Below are positions 13,314 to 19,641 of a DNA stretch of 19,641 nucleotides, in pieces; within the stretch, counting starts at the first letter, position 1, and each line of letters starts with the position of its first letter. The DNA comes from DASZZX01 sp036260415 (lineage in GTDB: Bacteria; Actinomycetota; Nitriliruptoria; Nitriliruptorales; JAHWKO01), in NCBI GenBank assembly GCA_036260415.1, contig DASZZX010000299.1, forward strand, positions 1 to 19,641, in the 5' to 3' direction. The position numbers and the translations under genes were made by a program. The notes under the pieces are model-generated. The model did not search any database. It was not told the DNA's origin and was given only the letters and a program-made list of their open reading frames with translations.

Positions 13314-14260
13314 TCGTCACCGTGACCCCGAACCCGTCGCTCGACCGCACGCTCGCGATCGAGCGGCTCAGCCGGGGCCAGCTGCTGCGTGCCAGCTCCG
13401 TCCGGGTCGAACCGGGCGGCAAGGGCATCAACGTGGCGCGGGCGCTGATCGCCAACGGCGAGGCGGCGCAAGCCGTGGTCCCGCTGGGGGGCGGCGACGG
13501 CGAGCAGCTCCAGTCGCTGCTGGGCGAGCTCGGGCTCACCGTCGTCGCCGTACCGATCGCTGCCACCGTCCGCACCAACGTGACCCTGGTCGAGCCGGAC
13601 GGCACCGTCACCAAGATCAACGCTCCCGGCCCCCACCTGCACGACCACGAGGTCGAGGACCTCCGCAAGGCCGCGGTGGCGGCCATCGGTGACGCCAGCT
13701 GGGTCGCCGCGTGCGGCAGCCTCCCGCCGGGTGCCGACGACGGCCTGTACGCCGAGCTCGTCGGTGACGTGCGCCGGGCGGGCGCCCGGGTCGCGGTGGA
13801 CACCAGCGGACCGCCGCTGCGGGCCTGCGTCACCGCTGCGCCCGATCTGATCAAGCCCAACCTCCAGGAGCTGCAGGATCTGGTCGGCGCGGAGCTGGCG
13901 ACCTTCGGGGCCGTGGTCGGCGCAGCCGACGGGCTGCGCCGACAGGGCGTGGGCGCCGTCGTGGTCTCCCTCGGCGCGCTGGGTGCCGTCCTGATCGACC
14001 ACCACGGGGCGGTCCACGCCGACACGCCGCCGGTCGAACCGGTCAGCGACGTCGGCGCGGGCGACGCCCTGCTCGCTGGGTTCCTGAGCGCCGGAGGGGC
14101 CGGGCACCAGGCCCTGCGCGCCGCAGTTGCGTGGGGCGCCGCGGCCGTGCAGCTGCCGGGCACCGCCATGCCCAGTCCCGCCGACCTCGACACGACCGCG
14201 GTGCGGCTGCGGGACGTGGAGACCGACCGCCCACTCACCACGGAAGGAGCACCGGCGTGA
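13310..14260 (+). CDS. fruK: 1-phosphofructokinase
   Basis: The 316-residue PfkB-family kinase phosphorylates fructose 1-phosphate, made by the PTS, to fructose 1,6-bisphosphate. It starts MIVTVTPNPSLDRTL, typical of FruK/LacC. It has the substrate-binding GGKGINVARA (36-45), IKPNLQEL (181-188) and the catalytic GAGD (249-252, base D252) inside VSDVGAGDALLAGF. Length is usual for the family. The GTG start overlaps the fruR stop by four bases, and its own TGA overlaps the EIIA GTG in the same way. Tagatose-6-phosphate kinase is the main alternative in this family; the fructose EII genes next door favour FruK. Confidence 0.93.
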   Translation: MIVTVTPNPSLDRTLAIERLSRGQLLRASSVRVEPGGKGINVARALIANGEAAQAVVPLGGGDGEQLQSLLGELGLTVVAVPIAATVRTNVTLVEPDGTVTKINAPGPHLHDHEVEDLRKAAVAAIGDASWVAACGSLPPGADDGLYAELVGDVRRAGARVAVDTSGPPLRACVTAAPDLIKPNLQELQDLVGAELATFGAVVGAADGLRRQGVGAVVVSLGALGAVLIDHHGAVHADTPPVEPVSDVGAGDALLAGFLSAGGAGHQALRAAVAWGAAAVQLPGTAMPSPADLDTTAVRLRDVETDRPLTTEGAPA

Positions 14261-14730
14261 GCACCATCACCACCATCGACGACGTGACGGGCCCCGAGCT
14301 CGTCAGCCTCGACCTCGCCGCGCACGACGCCAGGTCAGCCATCGAGGAGCTGACCGCGCTGTTCGAGCGTGCGGGGCGAGTGACCGACCGGACGGCCTAC
14401 GCGGAGGCCGTGTGGGCGCGGGAGCAGGAGACCGGTGGGACCGGCATGGAGTCCGGCATCGCCATCCCCCACGCCAAGTCCAGCGCGGTGGCCCGCCCCA
14501 GCGTGGCGTTCGGCCGCAGCGCGACGGGCGTGGGGTTCGGCGCGGAGGACGGCACCCCGGCCGACCTGATCTTCCTGATCGCGGCGCCGGAGGGCGCCGA
14601 CGACCTGCACGTGACCTTGCTGTCGCGCCTGGCGCGCCGGCTGATCCACCAGGAGTTCCGGACGGCGCTCCGACAGGCCGACAGCCCACGAGCCGTCATC
14701 GACATCATCCGTAGGGAGGTGCAGCTGTGA
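14257..14730 (+). CDS. PTS fructose-type EIIA component
   Basis: The 157-residue protein is a PTS_IIA_fru/mtl-type domain that takes the phosphoryl group from HPr at H72, within GIAIPHAKSSAV, and passes it to EIIB. Other family marks are the upstream METGI-like EQETGGTGMESG and the C-terminal HVTLLSRLARRL, IHQEFRTAL pattern. It starts at a GTG in GTGA overlap with fruK, with GGAAGGAG upstream. It ends in a GTGA overlap with the EIIBC gene. In many bacteria EIIA is fused to EIIBC or to HPr. Here it is a separate protein, as is HPr. Confidence 0.93.
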   Translation: MSTITTIDDVTGPELVSLDLAAHDARSAIEELTALFERAGRVTDRTAYAEAVWAREQETGGTGMESGIAIPHAKSSAVARPSVAFGRSATGVGFGAEDGTPADLIFLIAAPEGADDLHVTLLSRLARRLIHQEFRTALRQADSPRAVIDIIRREVQL

Positions 14731-16205
14731 AGTTCGTCGCCGTGACGAGCTGCCCAACCGGCATCGCGCACAGCGAGATGGCGGCCGAAGCCCTCGAGCA
14801 GGCAGCGTCGTCCAAGGGACACGACATCGTGGTCGAGGTGCAGGGCGCATCCGGCGCTCCGCCCATCGACCCGCAGACCATCGCCGCGGCCGACGCCGTG
14901 ATCTTCGCCGTGGACGCCACGGTGCGCGACCGCGACCGCTTCGCGCACCTGCCGTCGGTCGAGGTCCGCACGCGCGAGGCCATCGACCGGGCCGCGGCCA
15001 TCCTCGACCGGGCCGCGGCCGCTGCCCAGGCCGCGCCGACCGACCGCCCCGCACAGGCGCCGACCCCCCAGGCGGCCGCTGTCACCACCAGCGCAGGCGC
15101 CGGGCGCGGCGAGGAGGTGCGCCGCTGGCTTATGACCGGCGTGAGCTACATGATCCCGTTCGTCGTCGCCGGTGGGATCCTGATCGCGATCGCGTTCGCC
15201 GTCGGCGGAGCGGTCGACGTCACCGAGGTCACGATCATCGATGACGGAGCGGTGCGCTTCCCCGGCGACGTCGACGCGGGCATCCTGACCTGGCTCGGCG
15301 CCGTGCTGCTCACGATCGGTAGCACCGCCTTCAGCATGCTGGTCCCCATCCTCGCCGGGTTCATCGCCTACGCCATGGCGGACCGCCCCGGCATCGCTCC
15401 CGGCATCGTCGGCGGCCTGATCGCCAACGAGATCGGGGCCGGATTCCTCGGCGGCATGGTCGCCGGTCTGCTCGCCGGTGCGATCGTCAACGCTCTCAAG
15501 CGGATCCCGGTCCGCGGCACCCTGCAGCGGATGATGCCGATCCTGGTCTACCCGCTGGTGGGCGTGCTCGCCGTCGGCGGGCTGATGGTGCTGGTGGTCG
15601 GAGAGCCCGTGGCCACCGCCAACCAGGCCCTGTCGGACTGGCTGACCGGCCTGTCCGGCACCAACCAGATCGTCCTCGGCGTCCTCATCGGGCTGATGAT
15701 GGCCTTCGACATGGGCGGGCCCGTGAACAAGGTCGCCTACACCTTCGGCATCGCCGCGCTCGACGCCGGCAGCTTCGAGATCATGGCCGCCGTCATGGCC
15801 GCGGGGATGACCCCCCCGCTTGGGATGGCCCTGGCGACCGTCCTCCGTCCGAGCCTGTACAACCAGGCCGAGGTCCGCGCCGGCGAGGCCGCATGGATCA
15901 TGGGCGCGTCGTTCATCACCGAGGGCGCCATCCCGTTCGCGGCCGCCGATCCCCTGCGGGTCATCCCGTCTCTGATGGCGGGCTCCGCCATCACCGGTGC
16001 GCTGTCGCTGCTGTTCGACGCCACGCTGCGTGCACCGCACGGCGGTGTCTGGGTGGTCGGGGTGATCGGCAACTGGGCGCTGTACCTGGTCGCGATCGCC
16101 GCTGGCACGGCGGTCACCGCCGTGACCGTCAACGTCCTCAAGTCGCTTCGCAGCGTGCAGGCGGAGCCAGCGCGTACCACCGAGGGGGTGACCGTCGGTG
16201 CCTGA
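14727..16205 (+). CDS. PTS fructose-type EIIBC permease
   Basis: The 492-residue protein imports fructose and phosphorylates it at C1. The EIIB domain (about 1-100) carries the phospho-cysteine C9 in TSCPTGIAHS. An Ala/Pro-rich linker (about 100-128) leads to the EIIC membrane domain, starting RRWLMTGVSYMIPFVVAGG. That domain has GGPVNKVAYTFG (331-342) and ITEGAIPFAAADP (397-409), whose E399 is the conserved EIIC glutamate at the substrate site. About nine to ten membrane segments are visible. The start is a GTG six bases after GGGAGGT and overlapping the EIIA stop. The C-terminus overlaps HPr by eight bases. Specificity for fructose follows from the subfamily and fruK. Confidence 0.94.
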   Translation: MKFVAVTSCPTGIAHSEMAAEALEQAASSKGHDIVVEVQGASGAPPIDPQTIAAADAVIFAVDATVRDRDRFAHLPSVEVRTREAIDRAAAILDRAAAAAQAAPTDRPAQAPTPQAAAVTTSAGAGRGEEVRRWLMTGVSYMIPFVVAGGILIAIAFAVGGAVDVTEVTIIDDGAVRFPGDVDAGILTWLGAVLLTIGSTAFSMLVPILAGFIAYAMADRPGIAPGIVGGLIANEIGAGFLGGMVAGLLAGAIVNALKRIPVRGTLQRMMPILVYPLVGVLAVGGLMVLVVGEPVATANQALSDWLTGLSGTNQIVLGVLIGLMMAFDMGGPVNKVAYTFGIAALDAGSFEIMAAVMAAGMTPPLGMALATVLRPSLYNQAEVRAGEAAWIMGASFITEGAIPFAAADPLRVIPSLMAGSAITGALSLLFDATLRAPHGGVWVVGVIGNWALYLVAIAAGTAVTAVTVNVLKSLRSVQAEPARTTEGVTVGA

Positions 16206-16476
16206 GCGGACCGTGACCCTGCGCAACCCCACCGGTCTCCACGCCCGTCCGGCGAAGGTCTTCGCGAAGGCCGCCGCCGCCCTGCCCGCCGAGGTGGTCA
16301 CGCTCACCAAGGACGGGCGCGAGGTCAACGCCAGGTCCGTGCTGTCGGTCCTCACGCTCGATTGCCATCAGGGCGATCAGGTCACGATCAGGACCGGGGG
16401 GGAGGGGGCGGACGCCGCGCTGGAAGAGTTGGTCGGGCTGGTCGAGTCCGGCCTGGGCGAGGGAGCAGCCTCGTGA
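16198..16476 (+). CDS. ptsH: Phosphocarrier protein HPr
   Basis: The 92-residue HPr accepts phosphate from Enzyme I at H15, in PTGLHARPAK. S47 in VNARSVLSVLTL occupies the regulatory-serine position, but HPr kinase is not usual in actinobacteria and none is seen here. It uses a GTG start with GGGGGTG seven bases upstream, inside the EIIBC gene (8-bp overlap). It ends in a GTGA overlap with Enzyme I. Length is typical. Its place between EIIBC and EI makes this unit self-sufficient. Confidence 0.95.
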   Translation: MPERTVTLRNPTGLHARPAKVFAKAAAALPAEVVTLTKDGREVNARSVLSVLTLDCHQGDQVTIRTGGEGADAALEELVGLVESGLGEGAAS

Positions 16477-18206
16477 GCAGGCGACTACAGGGGCGAGGGG
16501 CGGCGCCGGGCGCCGCCCTCGCCCCCGCCTTCATCGTCCGCGCACGCACCACCGCGACCGCGGTCGGCCGTCCGGCCGGGAGCCCCCAACAGGAACGGCA
16601 GCGGCTGGACCGCGCGCTCGCGGAGGCGCACGCGCAGCTGCTGCAGCTGGCCGAGCGGGTCGCCGCCGAGGTCGGCGAGGACGAGGCCGAGATCTTCGAG
16701 GCCCACGCGGAGTTCGCCGCCGACCCGGAGCTGGGCGCCCGCGCCCACGCAGCGATCGGGGGCGGCGCCAGCGCGGAGGACGCGGTCGCCGCAGGCTTCG
16801 GAGAGTTCACCGAGCTCCTGGCCGCGTCAGCCAGCGAGTACCTCGCCGCGCGTGCCGACGACCTCGACGACGTCCGCGATCGTGTCGTGGCGATCCTGCG
16901 GGGGGAGCAGGTGGGGATCGAACCCCCCGGCGAGCCGTCGGTGATCGTCGCCCACGAGCTGACGCCCTCGCAGACCGCCAGCCTCCCCCGCGAGCTGATG
17001 GCGGCGGTCGTGACCGCGACGGGCTCACCCACCAGCCACGCTGCGATCCTCGCCCGTTCCGTCGGGATCCCGGCCGTCGTGGGCGTCGAGGGTCTGCTCG
17101 ACGTGGTCGGCGACGGGCAGCTTGTCGCCATCGACGGGCGCAGTGGGGAGGTCCTGGTCGCCCCCGACCCCAGCCAGCGCGCCGCCTTCGAGCGGCGCCT
17201 TGAGGAGGAGCGCGTCCACCGCCAGCGGTTGGATGACCTGCGCGACCAGCCGGGGCAGACGGCCGACGGCCACCGCGTCGAGCTGGCAGCCAACGTCGGT
17301 AGCCGCGACGACCTGAAGGCCGCCATCGCTGCCGGCGCCGAGGGCGCCGGACTGGTCCGCACCGAGTTCCTCTTCCTGGACCGCGGCACCGCCCCGACGG
17401 TGGACGAGCAGACCGCCTTCTACCGTGAGGTGCTGGACGCCTTCCCCGGCCACCGGGTCGTCTTCCGCACGCTGGACGTGGGAGCGGACAAGCCGCTGCC
17501 GTTCGTCGTGCGCGATCCCGAGCCCAACCCGGCCTTGGGCGTGCGCGGGGTCCGGCTCAGCCTCCAGCGCGACCCGCTGTTCCGCGACCAGCTGCGCGCG
17601 CTGCTGCGGACGGGTGGCATCGCCGGCGCGAGCAGCGGGCGCCTGGCGATCATGTTCCCGCTGGTCAGCACGGCCGCCGAGCTGATCGCGGCCCGCGAGG
17701 TGCTCGAGGGCGTCGCCCGCGAGGAGGCCGTGGACCTCACCGGAGTCGAGGTCGGGGTGATGGTCGAGGTCCCGTCGGCGGCGCTCTCGGCCGACCGGAT
17801 CGCCCGTCACGCGGACTTCCTCTCCATCGGCACGAACGATCTCCTCCAGTACCTGTTCGCCGCGGACCGGCTGGTCGCCGACGTGGCCGAGCTGGCCGAC
17901 GTGCTCGACCCCGATGTCCTGGGTTTGGTGGCCTCCGTGATCGACGCGGGTCACCGCCACGACGCGTGGGTGGGGGTCTGCGGCGAGGCGGCGAGCGACC
18001 CCGCCACGGCCGCGGCACTCACGGGCCTGGGCATCGACGAGCTGTCGATGACCCGGGTGGCCATCCCGGAGGTGAAGCAGACGCTGCGCGACCTGACGGT
18101 GCAGGACTGTCGTATGGCCGCCAACGCCGCACTGCGGGCCGACGACGCGCACAGCGCCCGGGCCGCCGTGACCCGGGTGCTGCGCACGGCCCGGCCCGAC
18201 GCTTAG
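16473..18206 (+). CDS. ptsI: PTS Enzyme I (phosphoenolpyruvate-protein phosphotransferase)
   Basis: The 577-residue enzyme autophosphorylates from PEP and feeds HPr. The N-terminal HPr-binding helices (about 40-145) precede the phospho-histidine H189, in TATGSPTSHAAILARS. The PEP-binding TIM barrel shows GLVRTEFLF (R296), FRTLDVGADKPLPF (331-344), VMVEVPSAAL (429-438), FLSIGTNDLLQY (449-460) and catalytic C503 in VGVCGEAASDP. I chose GTG 16473, which overlaps the HPr stop as GTGA and has GGGAG upstream. The open frame runs further back, but only through the HPr gene. The first residues are a short basic lead. It is last in the operon, 21 bases from the convergent gene. All catalytic residues are intact. 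Confidence 0.95.
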   Translation: MSRRLQGRGAAPGAALAPAFIVRARTTATAVGRPAGSPQQERQRLDRALAEAHAQLLQLAERVAAEVGEDEAEIFEAHAEFAADPELGARAHAAIGGGASAEDAVAAGFGEFTELLAASASEYLAARADDLDDVRDRVVAILRGEQVGIEPPGEPSVIVAHELTPSQTASLPRELMAAVVTATGSPTSHAAILARSVGIPAVVGVEGLLDVVGDGQLVAIDGRSGEVLVAPDPSQRAAFERRLEEERVHRQRLDDLRDQPGQTADGHRVELAANVGSRDDLKAAIAAGAEGAGLVRTEFLFLDRGTAPTVDEQTAFYREVLDAFPGHRVVFRTLDVGADKPLPFVVRDPEPNPALGVRGVRLSLQRDPLFRDQLRALLRTGGIAGASSGRLAIMFPLVSTAAELIAAREVLEGVAREEAVDLTGVEVGVMVEVPSAALSADRIARHADFLSIGTNDLLQYLFAADRLVADVAELADVLDPDVLGLVASVIDAGHRHDAWVGVCGEAASDPATAAALTGLGIDELSMTRVAIPEVKQTLRDLTVQDCRMAANAALRADDAHSARAAVTRVLRTARPDA

Positions 18207-18227
18207 CGGCCATCAGGACCGCCGGCG

Positions 18228-18674
18228 TCAGGTTTCGTCGCGGTCGGGCCTGGTGGCCCGCCCGCGCTCCTCCAGTCGCCGCTCCATGGTCCGCCGGACC
18301 CGCTCAGCAACCTTCGGATCGCGGTCGAGCAGCCGTTTGAAGGGCTCCTGCGGGATCACCATGAGCTCGCTGTCCTCGACGGCCTGCGCCGTCGCGGAGT
18401 GGCTGGTCCGCAGCATGGCCGCCTGCTCGCCGAAGTAGCCGCCCGGTCCGATGTCGGCCAGTTCCACGTCACCATCGCGGATGCGGACAAGGCCGCTCAG
18501 CACCAGGTACACCGCGTCGCCCGCATCGCCCGGCTCGAAGATCACGCTCCCCGCGGGCCAGCGCAGGTTGGCCGCGTCGCCCACCGCCTCGAGCAGCGCT
18601 TCGTCGTCAAGGTCGGCCAGATCCTCCACGCTGCGGATCGCGCGCACCAGGGTGTGGGTGACCGTGCCGTCCAC
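18228..18674 (-). CDS. Stand-alone cyclic-nucleotide-binding-domain protein
   Basis: The 148-residue protein is essentially a single cyclic-nucleotide-binding fold. A helical lead (about 14-33) is followed by the beta barrel (VIFEPGDAGDAVYLVLSGLV, 44-63) and the phosphate-binding cassette GGYFGEQAAMLRTSHSATAQA (78-98). A C-terminal helix (111-140) is charged. There is no helix-turn-helix, so it is not a Crp-type DNA binder. In the cassette the glutamate E83 is kept, but the Arg that grips the cyclic phosphate in Crp (PRAAT) is H92 here (SHSAT). Ligand binding may therefore be altered or lost. The GTG start at 18674 has GGAGG six bases upstream. Longer in-frame starts lack a ribosome binding site. 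It diverges from a phosphoesterase gene. Confidence 0.85.
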   Translation of the reverse strand: MDGTVTHTLVRAIRSVEDLADLDDEALLEAVGDAANLRWPAGSVIFEPGDAGDAVYLVLSGLVRIRDGDVELADIGPGGYFGEQAAMLRTSHSATAQAVEDSELMVIPQEPFKRLLDRDPKVAERVRRTMERRLEERGRATRPDRDET

Positions 18675-18744
18675 GTGGTACCTCCGACGGCTAGGTTGGT
18701 CGAGCCGTGCCGGAAACGTTCGCCACCATGGAGGGTAGGCGAGG
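18675..18744. promoter_or_regulatory. Divergent promoter region between the CNB-domain and phosphoesterase genes
   Basis: Only 70 bases separate the two starts, so both promoters must overlap here or reach into the genes. TAGGTT (18692-18697) is a TANNNT-type -10 for the phosphoesterase. On the minus strand GGAGG (18685-18681) is the ribosome binding site of the CNB gene. No strong -35 is seen for either. Confidence 0.35.
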
Positions 18745-19596
18745 ATGACGCTGGAAGGCGTCCCGCTGCGCATCGCGCAGCTGAGCGACATCCACTGTGG
18801 CACGCCCACCTTCGAGCCGGGGCTCATGGAGGGCGTGATCGAGCGGGTCAACCGCATGCGTCCGGACGTCGTGGTCGTCGTCGGCGACCTGACCGCCGAC
18901 GGCTACGAAGGGGAGTACGAGGACGCTGCCCGGTGGATCGGACGCTTCACCGCGCCCGCGGTCGTCGTCCCCGGCAACCACGACGCGCGCAACCTCGGGC
19001 ACCTCCACTTCCAGCGCATCTTCGGTGAGCGCTTCCGTTGCTACCGCGAGTCGTTCGAGGACGAGCGTGCCGAGCGGATGCGTGCCACCGGGGTCACGAT
19101 CGTGGCGGTCGACTCGTCGGAGCCCGACCTCAATGACGGCCGTATCGGCCGCGAGTGGTACGGCTGGATCACCGAGCAGTACCGCTACCCCGACGACATC
19201 AAGGTCTTCGCGGTCCACCACCACCTCGTCTCTGTCCCTGGCACGGGCCGTGAACGCAACACCGTCGTGGACGCCGGCGACCTCCTCGACGTCCTCGCCG
19301 GCCTGGACCTGGACATCGTGCTGTCCGGACACAAGCACGTGCCCTTCTTCTGGGGGCTCAACGGCATCCTGATCTGCAACTCGGGGACACCCTGCACCCG
19401 CCGGCTGCGGGGCCTCACGCCCCCATCGTGGAACGAGATCACAGTCGACGCCGCCACCATCAAGGTCCACCTGCACTACGAGGACGGGCGGAGGGAGCTG
19501 GCGGTGGTCCGCACCCGAGCCGACCGCTTCGCCATCCGCGACTCGTTCCACGTCACCGCTGAGTTCCGCGCCGCGACCCACGTGGTCGCCACCTAG
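18745..19596 (+). CDS. Calcineurin-like metallophosphoesterase, class III cyclic-nucleotide phosphodiesterase type
   Basis: The 283-residue enzyme has the full binuclear-metal motif set: D15-x-H17 in QLSDIHCG, GDL with D48, GNHD (77-80), VHHHL (158-160) and GHKH (195-198). This order is that of the class III cyclic-nucleotide phosphodiesterases (CpdA/Rv0805-like). Relatives also cleave other phosphodiesters, so the substrate is not certain. A C-terminal strand-rich segment (about 230-283) follows the catalytic core. The ATG has GAGG directly before it and GGAGGG further upstream. The gene is divergent from a cyclic-nucleotide-binding protein, which makes a cyclic nucleotide substrate more likely. 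No signal peptide is seen, so it acts in the cytoplasm. Confidence 0.88.
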   Translation: MTLEGVPLRIAQLSDIHCGTPTFEPGLMEGVIERVNRMRPDVVVVVGDLTADGYEGEYEDAARWIGRFTAPAVVVPGNHDARNLGHLHFQRIFGERFRCYRESFEDERAERMRATGVTIVAVDSSEPDLNDGRIGREWYGWITEQYRYPDDIKVFAVHHHLVSVPGTGRERNTVVDAGDLLDVLAGLDLDIVLSGHKHVPFFWGLNGILICNSGTPCTRRLRGLTPPSWNEITVDAATIKVHLHYEDGRRELAVVRTRADRFAIRDSFHVTAEFRAATHVVAT

Positions 19597-19605
19597 TGGG
19601 TCAAG

Positions 19606-19615
19606 TAGCGTCCGG
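19606..19615 (+). promoter_or_regulatory. Third copy of TAGCGTCCGG, putative promoter of the next gene
   Basis: The 10-mer begins ten bases after the phosphoesterase stop. TGGTCG (19583-19588) lies 17 bases before its TAGCGT, giving a weak -35/-10 pair pointing out of the window. CGGCGT (19613-19618) and ACGCCG (19635-19640) form an inverted repeat overlapping it. Whether a gene starts downstream cannot be seen. Confidence 0.3.
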
Positions 19616-19641
19616 CGTAACGGCCGGCAGCATCACGCCGT

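Noticed and set aside
14397..16355. Minus-strand open frame of 652 residues
   Set aside because: It is antisense to the PTS EII genes and rich in Asp/Gly/His/Arg without domains.
18207..18227. Terminator between Enzyme I and the CNB gene
   Set aside because: Only a four-base GCGG/CCGC pairing is present, too weak to call.

Overview
This is a high-GC window (roughly 70% GC by eye) with many GTG starts and one TTG start. It has long chains of 4-bp GTGA/ATGA gene overlaps, an ANTAR domain, an F420-reductase-type oxidoreductase and a DeoR-controlled fructose PTS. These traits suggest an actinobacterium, possibly a deep-branching halophilic or alkaliphilic lineage such as Nitriliruptoria; that placement is inference. 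I see no tRNA, rRNA, CRISPR array, insertion sequence or phage gene.

Left part (1-2766): a response regulator enters from the left edge on the minus strand and overlaps a small hydrophobic ORF by ATGA. A plus-strand ORF with a good C-terminal ANTAR domain but no recognisable N-terminal domain follows. Next come three small, translationally coupled unknown ORFs (1183-2158), the last with four cysteines arranged like a zinc ribbon, behind a plausible promoter. A SnoaL/NTF2-like protein follows, and two GC hairpins separate it from the next unit.

Two-component and ABC block (2821-8208): a NarL-type regulator and its membrane histidine kinase (minus strand, GTGA overlap) diverge from a MacB-type ABC ATPase and a large FtsX-like permease. 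The shared 202-bp intergenic region holds two perfect 12-bp palindromes. The arrangement suggests that the two-component system controls the exporter.

Membrane redox block (8406-11415, minus strand): a compact three-gene operon encodes a polytopic CcdA/DsbD-like membrane protein, a membrane-anchored DM13-domain protein and a lone RnfD/NqrB/UnbU-like membrane subunit. No other Rnf subunit, FMN-binding protein or flavin transferase is present, and the usual flavin-attachment motif is not visible. This is the least conventional system in the window. A separate NADP-binding F420-reductase-like gene lies upstream.

Sugar uptake block (12464-18206, plus strand): an AT-rich promoter/operator island precedes fruR, fruK, fructose EIIA, fructose EIIBC, HPr and Enzyme I. 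All six genes overlap head to tail, so the whole phosphorelay from PEP to fructose 1,6-bisphosphate is encoded in one operon.

Right end (18228-19641): a stand-alone cyclic-nucleotide-binding-domain protein is divergent from a calcineurin-like phosphoesterase of the class III cyclic-nucleotide phosphodiesterase type. This is a possible signal-sensing and signal-degrading pair beside the PTS. A 10-mer, TAGCGTCCGG, occurs three times in promoter-like positions (1083, 4866, 19606).
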